Assembly (NCBI RefSeq): GCF_002216145.1
Contig: NZ_CP022278.1
Span: 1,426,001-1,490,000 of the forward strand
Direction of reading: 5' to 3'
Length of the DNA stretch: 64,000 bases
Origin: Neisseria chenwenguii
GTDB lineage: Bacteria; Pseudomonadota; Gammaproteobacteria; Burkholderiales; Neisseriaceae
The notes beneath the pieces are model-generated. The model did no database searches. It was given only the letters and a program-made list of their open reading frames with translations, and was not told the origin of the DNA. This document shows positions 37,855 to 46,534 of this stretch, piece after piece. Position 1 is the stretch's first letter, and the number at the start of each line of letters is the position of its first letter. The position numbers and the translations under genes are program-made.

Positions 37855-37926
37855 TATAATTCAATGCTTTTCAAGGCGGTTCGCAACCCTCCCGCCGTGA
37901 GCCGCCGTTCAAAACCAAAACTAGGA
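37855..37926 (+). promoter_or_regulatory. preQ1-I riboswitch upstream of queC, with promoter -10
   Basis: A TATAAT at 37855-37860 is followed by a leader with GGCGGTTCGCAACCCTCCCG and CC closing the P1 stem, and an A-rich tail AAAACCAAAACTAGGA (37911-37926) whose AGGA is also the queC ribosome site. This is the layout of a class I preQ1 riboswitch: the C-rich loop can pair with the tail and hide the ribosome site when preQ1 binds. The extra GTGAGCCGCCGTT between stem and tail is an insertion. Confidence 0.72.
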
Positions 37927-37932
37927 TTCCAA

Positions 37933-38655
37933 ATGTCAAACCAAAAAGCATTGGTCATCTTTTCAGGCGGCCAAGATTCCACTACCTGCCTGATTCAGGC
38001 AATCGCACAATACGGGCGCGAAAACGTCGAAGCCATTACCTTCCGCTACGGCCAGCGCCACGCCGTTGAGCTTGAACGCGCCCGCCAAATTGCCGAAGAT
38101 TTGGGCGTCAAACAGACCGAGCTCGACCTCACCTTGATGCAGCAGATCACCCGCAATGCCCTGATGGAAGGGGGCGCGGCGATCCAACCCGCCGAAAGCG
38201 GCGTGCCCAATACCTTTGTGGACGGCCGCAACGCTCTGTTTCTACTCTGCGCCGCCATTTACGCCAAAAGCCAAAATATCTGCCACATCATCGTCGGCGT
38301 GTGCGAAACCGATTTTTCGGGCTATCCCGACTGCCGCGACATCTTCGTCAAATCCATGAACGTCACCCTCAACCTCGCCATGGGTTACAGCTTCCAAATC
38401 CACACCCCGCTGATGTACTTCACCAAAGCGCAAACATGGCGGCTCGCCGACGATTTGGGCTGCCTCGATTACATCCGCGACCACACCCACACCTGCTACC
38501 TCGGCGTCGAAGGCGGCTGCCACGAATGCCCGAGCTGCGTTTTGCGCGAACGCGGGCTGGCGGAATACCTTGCGGAAAAGCCAGAACGGCGCGTAAGCGT
38601 GGATAGGAACATTCTGTCGCGCGTTCAAACAGATTTTCAGGCGGCATTTAGGTAA
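37933..38655 (+). CDS. queC: 7-cyano-7-deazaguanine synthase
   Basis: QueC converts 7-carboxy-7-deazaguanine to preQ0 using ATP and ammonia, on the way to queuosine in tRNA. From ATG 37933 it has 240 residues with the PP-loop [13 protein letters not shown], a C-terminal zinc site ([15 protein letters not shown]) and GYPDCRD. The open frame extends upstream, but the riboswitch and AGGA site fix the start. It begins the queC-queD-queE group. Confidence 0.96.
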   Translation: MSNQKALVIFSGGQDSTTCLIQAIAQYGRENVEAITFRYGQRHAVELERARQIAEDLGVKQTELDLTLMQQITRNALMEGGAAIQPAESGVPNTFVDGRNALFLLCAAIYAKSQNICHIIVGVCETDFSGYPDCRDIFVKSMNVTLNLAMGYSFQIHTPLMYFTKAQTWRLADDLGCLDYIRDHTHTCYLGVEGGCHECPSCVLRERGLAEYLAEKPERRVSVDRNILSRVQTDFQAAFR

Positions 38656-38761
38656 GCACTTTTGATTTTTGCAAAGGTATTGCCATGCTTAATCCGCCGG
38701 CAAAGCACTGCAATCAAGCTCGTTGTGCATTCGTCTTAATTCCAAGTCGAAAGGAAATATC

Positions 38762-39262
38762 ATGAAACAGCTTTATATGTTTTATCTGGGCGGCAATGCA
38801 GGCCGTTCGAATATCGAAGTTCACGACGTACAGTTTGCGGCAGTGGAAGAATAGCAGGATGCCGTTCCCATGCTCAAAGCCGCCTGGTTTGGCGATGCAG
38901 ACAAAATCCACATCGACGGCTGGCAGGTTGTCGACTGGGCAGACGGCTTCGACATCCGCTTGGCCGACAGGCCGTCTGAAAATCCGAAGCGGCTGTATTT
39001 CGTCAATGTCGGAGGTTATTGAGCAGGCAGTCTTGCCGAGGCGCACTCGTTCGGACTGTTTGTCGCCGAAAGCCCTGCTGAGACCAAACAGAAAGCCTTA
39101 ACTTCGCTGCTGCCCAATCATTTCCAGTTACACAAAGATAATTTAAAAGACGTGGACAACCTGTTGGAGTTAAACGAAATCGGCGGCTGCCACATTGTCT
39201 TGCAGCCCAATCCCGAGGGTAGGCCGTCTGAAATCGGTTTTCAGGGTTACCATCCGATTTAG
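38762..39262 (+). pseudogene. DUF1543 family protein broken by two in-frame stops
   Basis: One continuous frame of 167 codons reads MKQLYMFYLGGNAGRSNIEV, HDVQFAAVEE-stop-QDAVP, IHIDGWQVVDWADGF, YFVNVGGY-stop-AGSLAEAHSFGLFVAE and ends NPEGRPSEIGFQGYHPI. This matches DUF1543 proteins, which have unknown function. The stops are TAG at 38852 (codon 31) and TGA at 39020 (codon 87); no frameshift is needed. A ribosome site AAAGGAAATATC precedes the ATG. It lies between queC and queD. Confidence 0.85.
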
Positions 39263-39329
39263 TCCCGCTTCCGTCTGTTTTCTCATTTTTTATCCGCTGT
39301 TTTCAGACGGCCTCAACGACCAAACCACC

Positions 39330-39752
39330 ATGAAAATCACCAAAATCTTCACATTCGATTCCTCGCATATGCTTGACGGACACGACGGCAAATGCCAAAA
39401 CCTGCACGGCCACACCTACAAGCTCGAAATTACCGTTTCAGACGGCCTGATTCGGGGCGGGGCGAAAGACGGAATGGTTATGGATTTTGCCGACCTGAAA
39501 GCCGTTGCCAAACAGGAAATCATCGAGCCGTTCGACCATGCCTTCATCTATCACGGCGAAAACGCGCGCGAAAGCCAGATTGCCGCGCTTTTGGAAGGTT
39601 GGAACATGAAAACCCTGCGCCTCGCCTGCCGTACCACCGCCGAAAACATGGCGTTCGAAATTTACGGCCGTCTGAAAAAACGCGGCGTGTGCGTGTGCAG
39701 CGTCAAACTTTGGGAAACGCCGATTTCGTGCGCCGAGTATGAGGGCGAATGA
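39330..39752 (+). CDS. queD: 6-carboxytetrahydropterin synthase
   Basis: QueD makes 6-carboxy-5,6,7,8-tetrahydropterin from dihydroneopterin triphosphate, the second step to queuosine. The 140-residue protein has the zinc-binding His set FDSSHMLDGHDGKCQNLHGHTY (written over two motifs: SSHML and LHGHTYKLEI), VMDFADLK, PFDHAFIY and a C-terminal Glu in KLWETP. The upstream open frame is not coding. Its end overlaps the next gene by four bases. Confidence 0.95.
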   Translation: MKITKIFTFDSSHMLDGHDGKCQNLHGHTYKLEITVSDGLIRGGAKDGMVMDFADLKAVAKQEIIEPFDHAFIYHGENARESQIAALLEGWNMKTLRLACRTTAENMAFEIYGRLKKRGVCVCSVKLWETPISCAEYEGE

Positions 39753-40123
39753 TGCGGATTTTGGCTTTGATTTTGGTTTTGCTGGTGGCGGCGGAACATT
39801 TTTTCATTATGTATTTGGAAATGTTTAAAATCCCCGGCCCGCAGGCAGCGAGGATTTTCGGGCTGCCGCAGGAGTTTATGCAGCAAAAGCATGTGCAGAA
39901 AATGTTCAGCAATCAGGGGCTGTATAACGGTTTTCTCGCCGTCGGCCTCATCTGGGCGCAGTTCGCCGCACCCGAAAACGCCCGTTTCGGCGCGCTGGCG
40001 CTATTTCTCGGTTTCGTGATTGCCGCCGCGCTTTGGGGCGCGAAAACCGCCAATAAAGGCATTTTGTTCAGACAGGGACTGCCCGCCGTTTTGGCGATGC
40101 TGGCCGTAGCGGGGGCGTATTGA
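39749..40123 (+). CDS. DUF1304 membrane protein in the queuosine operon
   Basis: A 124-residue protein with about four membrane helices. The motifs AAEHFFIMYLEMFKI, FMQQKHVQKMFSNQGLYNGFLA and GILFRQGLPAVLA are those of DUF1304, a family without established function. It overlaps queD by four bases (ATGA) and queE by four, so all three are translationally coupled. The tight embedding suggests a role connected with 7-deazaguanine metabolism, perhaps transport of a precursor, but that is inference only. Confidence 0.85.
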   Translation: MMRILALILVLLVAAEHFFIMYLEMFKIPGPQAARIFGLPQEFMQQKHVQKMFSNQGLYNGFLAVGLIWAQFAAPENARFGALALFLGFVIAAALWGAKTANKGILFRQGLPAVLAMLAVAGAY

Positions 40124-40755
40124 TGACCGAAATCCGCCCCGAAAACCCGAGCTACCGCCTTGTCGAAATGTTTGAAAGCCTGCAAGGTGAGGGCTACAAC
40201 ACCGGTATGCCCGCCGTGTTTATCCGCTTGGGCAAATGCAACCTCGCCTGCGCGTGGTGCGACACCGATTATCTGAAATTCGACAGCGTGCCGCTTTCCG
40301 GGATTTTAGGCCGTCTGAAAAACCACAGCGCCCGCAACATCATCATCACCGGTGGCGAGCCGACCATACAGCCGCATTTGGATATTTTGTTGAATCGTTT
40401 GAAATCAGAAGGTTACAAACTATTTCTCGAAACCAACGGCCTCAACCCCGCGCCCGCGCAGTTCGACTACATCGCCGCCAGCCCCAAAGCCTGCTACGCG
40501 GAAAAATACGAAAAACAATGTATCACCGCCGCCGACGAAGTGCGGATTGTTGCCGACGGCGATGTCGTGGCGTTTTGCGAAAAAATGGAACGGAAAATCT
40601 GCACCGCCCGCTACTACCTCTCGCCCTGCGAGCGCGGCGGGGAAATGAACATCTACGACACCATCCGCCAAATCGGCCTGCTCAACAGCCGCGAAAACGC
40701 GCCCGTGTATTGGCAGCTCAGCGTGCAGACGCATAAGTGGGCAGGGATTGAATAG
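40120..40755 (+). CDS. queE: 7-carboxy-7-deazaguanine synthase
   Basis: QueE is a radical-SAM enzyme converting carboxytetrahydropterin to 7-carboxy-7-deazaguanine. The 211-residue protein carries CNLACAWCDTDY (C-x3-C-x2-C cluster), EGYNTGMPAVFIRLGKC and NIIITGGEPTIQP. ATG 40120 overlaps the DUF1304 gene. Last gene of the operon. Confidence 0.95.
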   Translation: MMTEIRPENPSYRLVEMFESLQGEGYNTGMPAVFIRLGKCNLACAWCDTDYLKFDSVPLSGILGRLKNHSARNIIITGGEPTIQPHLDILLNRLKSEGYKLFLETNGLNPAPAQFDYIAASPKACYAEKYEKQCITAADEVRIVADGDVVAFCEKMERKICTARYYLSPCERGGEMNIYDTIRQIGLLNSRENAPVYWQLSVQTHKWAGIE

Positions 40756-40942
40756 GGGGAAGTTCTGCATGATTGTAATCTTCCAACAGCCGGAGCCGCC
40801 GTAGGACGGCTCAGATAGCGTAACCGAATTTGGTTTTCAGACGGCCTTTGAATTGTCCGAAGGCCGTCTGAAAATTTTCAGACAAAGCTGTGTCGTGTTA
40901 CGTTTGTGCCTCGTTGACACGGCCTACGCTTGTTACGGAAGT
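40756..40942. other. Gap between queE and the small-peptide cluster
   Basis: Contains DUS copies (around 40833-40885) that may terminate the queE transcript on one side and the leftward peptide transcript on the other. No gene. Confidence 0.5.
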
Positions 40943-41065
40943 TTAAAACGGAAATGGAAATTTAAAGGGACCGTTCGGTTTAGGGAAAAGGTCAGGAGTA
41001 CAGGGATGACCTGGCCACAAACCGCCTGCAACATTTTCCAATTCAACTTGATTCAATTCTTTCAT
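40943..41065 (-). CDS. Double-glycine-leader peptide 1 (bacteriocin-like precursor)
   Basis: A 40-residue ORF too short for usual gene calling. It begins with the 15-residue leader MKELNQVELENVAGG, ending in the GG processing site used by C39-peptidase ABC exporters. The 25-residue core starts LWPGHPCTP, ends FKFPFPF and is rich in Pro (8) and Phe (5), with one Cys. TTAAGGAGATTATT precedes the ATG, an excellent ribosome site. It is last of three leader-bearing ORFs on this strand. No exporter, modification enzyme or immunity gene is in the window; whether it acts as bacteriocin, RiPP precursor or signal is unknown. Confidence 0.75.
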   Translation of the reverse strand: MKELNQVELENVAGGLWPGHPCTPDLFPKPNGPFKFPFPF

Positions 41066-41078
41066 AATAATCTCCTTA
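41031..41078. repeat. 48-bp leader repeat, copy 1
   Basis: Covers the ribosome site and first 11 codons of peptide gene 1. It matches 41251-41298 at 45 of 48 positions, so the leader and translation start of genes 1 and 2 arose by duplication while the cores diverged. Confidence 0.85.
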
Positions 41079-41091
41079 ACAAGAATCCGTT

Positions 41092-41111
41092 ATTCCCGCC
41101 TGCGCGGGAAT
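41092..41111. repeat. dRS3 repeat between peptide genes 1 and 2
   Basis: ATTCCCGCCTGCGCGGGAAT fits ATTCCC-N8-GGGAAT. dRS3 copies are recombination and filamentous-phage insertion points in Neisseria. Confidence 0.85.
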
Positions 41112-41153
41112 AACAGAATTAAGTTCTTTTTATTTCGACAGATAAATATTCTC

Positions 41154-41285
41154 TTATCCCGAACTCAAGCTATTCCATAGTGGTGATTTCCGTCCAATTC
41201 TAACCAGCATAAGGTCACAAGGTTCAGGCCCGAAAAATCCGCCTCCGGCTACACTTTCCAATTCAACTTGATTCAGTTCTTTCAT
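41154..41285 (-). CDS. Double-glycine-leader peptide 2 (bacteriocin-like precursor)
   Basis: A 43-residue ORF with leader MKELNQVELESVAGG, identical to peptide 1 except one residue. The 28-residue core begins GFFGPEPCDL, has one Cys and two Arg, and ends NSLSSG. The ribosome site is CTTAAGGAGGTTATT. The sequence upstream of it is a near-identical 48-bp copy of that of gene 1. Core similarity to gene 1 is limited to an aromatic residue, a Pro and a Cys soon after GG. Confidence 0.75.
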   Translation of the reverse strand: MKELNQVELESVAGGGFFGPEPCDLMLVRIGRKSPLWNSLSSG

Positions 41286-41298
41286 AATAACCTCCTTA
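41251..41298. repeat. 48-bp leader repeat, copy 2
   Basis: Partner of 41031-41078, 220 bp away in the same orientation, three mismatches. Confidence 0.85.
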
Positions 41299-41415
41299 AG
41301 ATTAAAAAGTTAATTTAAACCTGAATCACTCAGGCATAAAATAATAGAGAAAGAAACACCAGCTTCCTCCATCTCCAAACGAAAGAAGCGGTTTTGCATC
41401 TTCCGTCCGAATTCC

Positions 41416-41538
41416 TTAGTCGCGCTCTGCCAATCGGTCGACAACGGATGTCCTGCGCGGATAAAAACCGAATTGTGCGGGCATCCAAGCTTCGCCGCCC
41501 GCTACCTGTTCCAATTCGTTCAAGCCCAACGGTTTCAT
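41416..41538 (-). CDS. Double-glycine-leader peptide 3 (bacteriocin-like precursor)
   Basis: A 40-residue ORF with a diverged 15-residue leader MKPLGLNELEQVAGG and a 25-residue core beginning EAWMPAQFGFYPRR and ending RLAERD, without Cys. AGGAGG lies 11 bases before ATG 41538, a little far; an in-frame alternative start was not found. It is the first of the three in transcription order and shares the leader length, the LExVAGG end and the aromatic/Pro pair after GG with the other two. Confidence 0.65.
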   Translation of the reverse strand: MKPLGLNELEQVAGGEAWMPAQFGFYPRRTSVVDRLAERD

Positions 41539-42027
41539 AATTCTTCAATCCTCCTGTTTGGAAAAATATCGTCCTACACTACACATAGAGCGTTTGTTTT
41601 TAATCACAATAAATTAAACAATCCGCCTGCATAACCGGGTTGCCGAATACTGTATCCGTGTTAGTAAGACATGCCGTTTCTTGATTTTGTTTCTTGATTT
41701 TGGGAAGTTTTCTGAAAAGAAGATTTAAATTTCTTTTACCATAAAAGTATTTTTATTTGAAAATTTCATAATAAACTTACAGTAAGTTTGCAAAATCATG
41801 CGGCATGGTTGGGGTTTAGAATTCTGTATTACAATATAGTCATGTTAATTAAAAGTTATTGTTGTTTTAAAAAATGATAACTGTCGAAATTTACGGCCGT
41901 CTGAAAAACCGGGTTATGTTGCACGGTCGGATTTTCAGACGGCCACACTTGGCGTAAAATACCGCCCGACCCCCTATCTTTTCAGGCCGTCTGAAAAACG
42001 GCCTGTCTTTTATTTTCCGGAAAAAAC
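41539..42027. other. AT-rich upstream region of the peptide cluster and lysS
   Basis: About 490 bp, clearly AT-rich from 41570 to 41880, with no supported gene. It must hold the promoter for the leftward peptide genes. Two inverted DUS copies at about 41897-41943 and a third at 41985 precede lysS. Confidence 0.5.
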
Positions 42028-43539
42028 ATGAGCGAACAAAACACTCCGCAAACCGAGCCGCAGTTGGACGAAAACCAAATCATCGCGCTGCGCCGTGAAA
42101 AATTAAACGAAATCCGCAAACAGGGCGTTGCGTTTCCCAACCGGTTCAAGCGCGATGCGTTTGCGGGGGATTTACACGCGCAATACGATGCTCTGAGCAA
42201 AGAGGAGCTCGACCCGCAGGGCGTGCCCGTCAAGGTGGCCGGCCGGATGATGCTCCAGCGCGCGATGGGCAAAGCGAGTTTTGCCACGCTGCAAGACATG
42301 AGCGGCCAGATTCAGGTGTATGTGAATAATCAAGGTGTGGGCGAAGACGTGCACAACGCTTTCAAACACTGGGATTTGGGCGACATCATCGGCGTGGAAG
42401 GCACGCTGTTCAAAACCAATCACGGCGAACTGACCGTGCGCGCCGCCAAGCTCGAGCTGTTGAGCAAATCGCTGCGCCCGCTGCCGAGCCAGCATTTCGG
42501 TTTGGCCGATCAAGAGCAGAAATACCGCCGGCGTTATGTCGATTTGATTGTAAACAAAGAATCGCGCGATATTTTTGTCAAACGCAGCCAAATCATCCAA
42601 ACCGTGCGCAACTATATGGTCGGCGAACGCTATCTCGAAGTCGAAACCCCGATGATGCACCCGATTCCCGGCGGCGCAACGGCCAAACCCTTCGTTACCC
42701 ACCACAACGCGCTGGATATGCCACTCTACCTGCGCATCGCCCCCGAGCTTTACCTGAAACGCCTCGTAGTCGGCGGCCTCGAGCGCGTGTTTGAAATCAA
42801 CCGCAGCTTCCGCAACGAAGGCATGAGCACGCGCCACAACCCAGAATTTACCATGATGGAGTTTTACGAAGCCTTCTGCACCTACGAGCGTATGATGGAA
42901 ATGACCGAAGGCGTCATCCGCGCCTGCGCCAAAGCGGTTTGCGGCACGGCGAAAATCACCTACAACGGAAAAGAAGTCGATCTGGAAAGCCCGTTTGAAC
43001 GCCTGACCATCTTAGACGCCATCAAAAAATACAACCCGCAATACACCGACGCGCAACTGCAAGACGAAGCGTGGCTCAAGCAGGAAATCGTCAAACACGG
43101 CGAAAAAATCCCGCCCTCGCCCGGCATCGGCAGCCTGCAACTGGCGCTGTTTGAAGGCTGCGCCGAAGGCAAGCTGTGGAACCCGACCTTCATCATCGAC
43201 TACCCCGTCGAAGTTTCCCCGCTGGCGCGCGCCTCAGATACCAAACCCGGTCTGACCGACCGCTTCGAGTTGTTCGTCGTCGGCCGTGAGCTGGCCAACG
43301 GCTATTCGGAGTTGAACGACCCCGAAGACCAGTCCGCCCGCTTCAAAGCCCAGGTCGCCCAAAAAGACGCCGGCGACGATGAAGCCATGCACTACGATGC
43401 CGACTACATCCGCGCCATGGAATACGGCCTGCCGCCCACCGGCGGCTCCGGCATCGGCCTCGACCGCTTGGTTATGCTGCTGACCGATGCACAAACCATT
43501 CGCGATGTAATTCTGTTTCCGCAGATGCGCCCCGAGTAA
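42028..43539 (+). CDS. lysS: Lysyl-tRNA synthetase (class II)
   Basis: LysS charges tRNA-Lys. The 503-residue protein has the N-terminal OB-fold anticodon-binding domain ([23 protein letters not shown] in two pieces) and the class II catalytic core with motif 2 [21 protein letters not shown] (two pieces) and motif 3 [14 protein letters not shown]. Normal length. Preceded by a DUS and a GGAAAAAAC ribosome-site-like stretch. Confidence 0.97.
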   Translation: MSEQNTPQTEPQLDENQIIALRREKLNEIRKQGVAFPNRFKRDAFAGDLHAQYDALSKEELDPQGVPVKVAGRMMLQRAMGKASFATLQDMSGQIQVYVNNQGVGEDVHNAFKHWDLGDIIGVEGTLFKTNHGELTVRAAKLELLSKSLRPLPSQHFGLADQEQKYRRRYVDLIVNKESRDIFVKRSQIIQTVRNYMVGERYLEVETPMMHPIPGGATAKPFVTHHNALDMPLYLRIAPELYLKRLVVGGLERVFEINRSFRNEGMSTRHNPEFTMMEFYEAFCTYERMMEMTEGVIRACAKAVCGTAKITYNGKEVDLESPFERLTILDAIKKYNPQYTDAQLQDEAWLKQEIVKHGEKIPPSPGIGSLQLALFEGCAEGKLWNPTFIIDYPVEVSPLARASDTKPGLTDRFELFVVGRELANGYSELNDPEDQSARFKAQVAQKDAGDDEAMHYDADYIRAMEYGLPPTGGSGIGLDRLVMLLTDAQTIRDVILFPQMRPE

Positions 43540-43882
43540 CGCGGGGTTGATAGAACATTAGAGGCCGTCTGAAAACTTTGGTTGAACGATTCCGAAGTTT
43601 TCAGACGGCCTTTCTCTTTCTGATTTCTTGCAAAAGTCCCAATCTTGATATTCTGATTTTTGAACAGACAAGACAAAATAAAGTAAAACCATGTGCCGTC
43701 TGAAGCAGATAAGCCGTAGAGCGTACCGGCTTGCCAGACCTACGGCTGTTGTTCCGACCTAAACTTTTCAGACGGCATCAACTGCTTTTTCTTACTAAAC
43801 CATCCATAAACATCAAAAGCCGTCTGAAAACTTCGTTTAAACAATCCCGAAGTTTTCAGACGGCCTCAATCCACCCAAACAC
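43540..43882. other. Gap with two DUS hairpins between lysS and murJ
   Basis: DUS hairpins at about 43561-43611 and 43818-43866 share the same loop words (GAAGTTTTCAGACGGCCT), so one is probably a copy of the other. They terminate lysS and the convergent murJ. A GTAGAGCG/CCTACGGC fragment resembles other dispersed repeats. No gene. Confidence 0.55.
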
Positions 43883-45424
43883 CTACCGTTCCACCGAACG
43901 CTTAAAATCACGCGGTCTGAAGCCGAGCAGGCCGAGTGCGAGGAAATACAGGCTGCCGCCGACGGCAATCAATACGCATAGCTGCGCGGCTTTGCGGATG
44001 CCGCCGACGTTGACCCATTCAAACGGCAGGAAGGTCTGCGCCGCCCACAGTCCGCCGCCCATCACTGCCAGCGCCAGCACCATTTTGGCGAGAAACGCCC
44101 CCCAGCCTGCGCCCGGGCGGTAGATATCGTGTTTACGCAGCAGGAAAAACAGCAGCCCTGCATTCAGACACGCGCCCAAGCCGATGGCGAGCGCGAGGCC
44201 GACGTGTTTGAGCGGGCCGATAAAGGCGAGGTTCATCAACTGTGTGCACACCAGCGTGAAAACCGCGATTTTCACCGGCGTTTTGATGTTTTGCTTGGCG
44301 TAAAAACCGGGTGCCAGCACCTTAATCATAATCAGGCCGATGAGGCCGAACGAGTAGGCAATCAGCGCGTGCTGCGTCATCACCGCGTCGTTGAGCGAAA
44401 ATTCTTTGTACATAAACAGCGTCGCCACCAGCGGGAACGACAATACCGCCAGCCCCACCGCCGCGGGCATCGCCAGCAGCATACACAGCCGCAAACCCCA
44501 GTCGAGCAGGCCGGAAAATTCCTGCGGATTGTTGCCCGCCGCGTGTTTCGACAATGTCGGCAGCAGAATTGTGCCCAGCGCCACGCCGAGCACGCCGGTT
44601 GGCAGCTCCATCAGTCGGTCGGCGTAATACATCCACGACACGCTGCCCGATTGCAGAAACGACGCGAAAATCGTGTTAATCACCAGCGAAATCTGCGCCA
44701 CGGAAACACCCAAAATCGCCGGCGCCATCTGTTTCATCACGCGCCTGACCGCCGCGTCTTTCAAATCCAGTTTCGGCAGCTTCAAAAAGCCCAGTTTCGC
44801 CAGAAAGGGAAGCTGGAAACCGAGCTGCAACAGCCCGCCGACAAACACTGCCCACGCCAGCGCCATCACGGGGGGGGTGAAATACGGCGCGAAAAACAGC
44901 GCAAACACGATAAACGACACATTTAAAAACGTCGGTGTAAACGCGGGAATGCTGAATTTATGGTAGCTGTTGAGAATTGAACCGACAAAAGAAGAGAGCG
45001 AAATCAACAAGATATAGGGGAATGTCACCCGCAGCAAGTCGACCGAAAGCTGGAATTTGTCCGGCGTTTCGGCAAAACCCGGTGCCGATACATAAATCAC
45101 CCACGGCGCCGCCAAAATACCGGCCGCCGTGACAATCACCAAAATAAACGACAGCATTCCCGCCACATAGCGCACAAATTCCTGCGTCGCCTCCGGCGAT
45201 TTCGTTTCCTTGTATTCCGCCAAAATCGGCACAAACGCCTGTGCAAACGCCCCTTCCGCAAACACCCGCCGCAGCAGGTTGGGCAGCTTGAACGCCACAA
45301 AAAACGCATCCGTCGCCATGCCCGCGCCAAACGTGCGCGCAATAATCGTGTCGCGGACAAAACCGAGTATGCGCGACACCATCGTCAGACTGCCGACTTT
45401 TGCCAAAGCACCGAGTAGATTCAT
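43883..45424 (-). CDS. murJ: Lipid II flippase MurJ
   Basis: MurJ (MviN) flips lipid II across the inner membrane for peptidoglycan synthesis. The 513-residue protein has about 14 membrane helices and the family start [20 protein letters not shown] with [36 protein letters not shown] and [21 protein letters not shown] run of eight Cs in the coding strand (plus-strand G8 at about 44870-44877) encodes TPPV and would be a slip-prone site in an essential gene. Confidence 0.96.
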   Translation of the reverse strand: MNLLGALAKVGSLTMVSRILGFVRDTIIARTFGAGMATDAFFVAFKLPNLLRRVFAEGAFAQAFVPILAEYKETKSPEATQEFVRYVAGMLSFILVIVTAAGILAAPWVIYVSAPGFAETPDKFQLSVDLLRVTFPYILLISLSSFVGSILNSYHKFSIPAFTPTFLNVSFIVFALFFAPYFTPPVMALAWAVFVGGLLQLGFQLPFLAKLGFLKLPKLDLKDAAVRRVMKQMAPAILGVSVAQISLVINTIFASFLQSGSVSWMYYADRLMELPTGVLGVALGTILLPTLSKHAAGNNPQEFSGLLDWGLRLCMLLAMPAAVGLAVLSFPLVATLFMYKEFSLNDAVMTQHALIAYSFGLIGLIMIKVLAPGFYAKQNIKTPVKIAVFTLVCTQLMNLAFIGPLKHVGLALAIGLGACLNAGLLFFLLRKHDIYRPGAGWGAFLAKMVLALAVMGGGLWAAQTFLPFEWVNVGGIRKAAQLCVLIAVGGSLYFLALGLLGFRPRDFKRSVER

Positions 45425-45727
45425 AAATTCACTTTAAAAAAGAGTTTGAGGCCGTCTGAAAAACCGTTGCCGCATTTTCAGACGGCCTTTGATTTATTTC
45501 GGGAAACCGCGATTGTACCGCCTTTTAATTCAAAAAACAGATTTGTATCGGCGGGAAGGCCGTCTGAAAAACAGGAATTTTCAGACGGCCTGTTACCCTT
45601 TCCTCCGTCCAAACACTCTTTTTCGCCCCAAGCCATTCATCAAACCGGAAAAATACAATAAAATAGCAAACTATTCATCGGGCAACATTTTACGCCCCGT
45701 ATCAAACAAACATCCGAAAGCAAAATC
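45425..45727. other. Gap with DUS hairpins between murJ and dsbA
   Basis: DUS hairpins at about 45450-45486 and 45558-45592. The rest should hold the divergent promoters. No gene. Confidence 0.5.
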
Positions 45728-46423
45728 ATGACTTTGAAAAAAATCGCCCTCACCACACTCGCCGTTTTCGCGCTGGCTGCCTGCGAACAGAAAAAAGCAG
45801 AAACCAGCGTACCCGCCACCGGCGCCGCCGCATCCGCCCCCGCCGCGCCCGTTACCCTGATTGAGGGCACCAACTACACCGTACTGCCCAACGCCATTCC
45901 GCAGCAGCAGGCCGACAAAGTCGAAGTATTGGAATTTTTCGGCTACTTCTGCCCGCATTGCGCCCATCTTGAACCCGTGTTGAGCAAACACGTCAAAACC
46001 TTCAAACCCGATACCTACCTGAGCAGCGAACATGTTGTTTGGGGCGACGAAATGAAACCGTTGGCCCGCCTCGCCGCCGCGGTTGAAATGACCGGCGAAC
46101 GCGAAAAAGCCGACAGCGCGATTTTCAACGCCATGGTCGAACAAAAAATCAAACTCAACGACGAAGCCACGCTGAAAAACTGGCTCGCCCAGCAAACCGC
46201 GTTTGACGGCAAAAAAGTTTTGTCGGCCTACGAAAACCCCGAAAGCCAAACCCGCGCCGACAAAATGGCGGAGCTGACCAAAACCTACCAAATCGACGGC
46301 ACGCCTGCGGTGATTGTCGGCGGCAAATACAAAGTGGAATTTTCCGACTGGGAATCCGGTATGAAAGTCATCGACCTGCTGGTGGATAAAGTCCGCGAAG
46401 AGAAAAAAGCGGCGGCAAAATAA
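45728..46423 (+). CDS. dsbA: Thiol:disulfide oxidoreductase DsbA, lipoprotein form
   Basis: DsbA introduces disulfide bonds into exported proteins. The 231-residue protein has a lipoprotein signal (LAVFALAACE, Cys19), a Pro/Ala-rich spacer and the thioredoxin-fold domain with active site FFGYFCPHCAHLEP (Cys75, Cys78) and cis-Pro in DGTPAVIVGGKY. Lipid-anchored DsbA proteins are characteristic of Neisseria. Followed by a DUS hairpin at 46441-46466. Confidence 0.95.
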   Translation: MTLKKIALTTLAVFALAACEQKKAETSVPATGAAASAPAAPVTLIEGTNYTVLPNAIPQQQADKVEVLEFFGYFCPHCAHLEPVLSKHVKTFKPDTYLSSEHVVWGDEMKPLARLAAAVEMTGEREKADSAIFNAMVEQKIKLNDEATLKNWLAQQTAFDGKKVLSAYENPESQTRADKMAELTKTYQIDGTPAVIVGGKYKVEFSDWESGMKVIDLLVDKVREEKKAAAK

Positions 46424-46440
46424 AGTTGCCGGAACGGAAA

Positions 46441-46466
46441 GGCCGTCTGAATTTCAGACGGCCTGA
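46441..46466. terminator. DUS hairpin terminator after dsbA
   Basis: AGGCCGTCTGAATTTCAGACGG with CCT closing, a hairpin with almost no loop. Confidence 0.7.
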
Positions 46467-46534
46467 AGTTTTTTTGGAGAAGGGATTTTTAAAACGGAAG
46501 GTAAGGCTGTTTCAGACGGCAACTGCTACGGAAC

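Noticed and set aside
39020-39022. Selenocysteine at the in-frame TGA of the DUF1543 gene
   Set aside because: No SECIS-like hairpin was evident, another in-frame stop (TAG) lies upstream, and the family is not known for selenocysteine.
41310-41399. 29-codon ORF between peptide genes 2 and 3 (MQNRFFRLEMEEAGV...)
   Set aside because: No GG leader, no properly spaced ribosome site and no similarity to the other three; probably chance.
44870-44877. Phase-variation switch at the eight-base homopolymer in murJ
   Set aside because: murJ is essential and the tract is in frame; a slip would be lethal, so regulated switching is unlikely.
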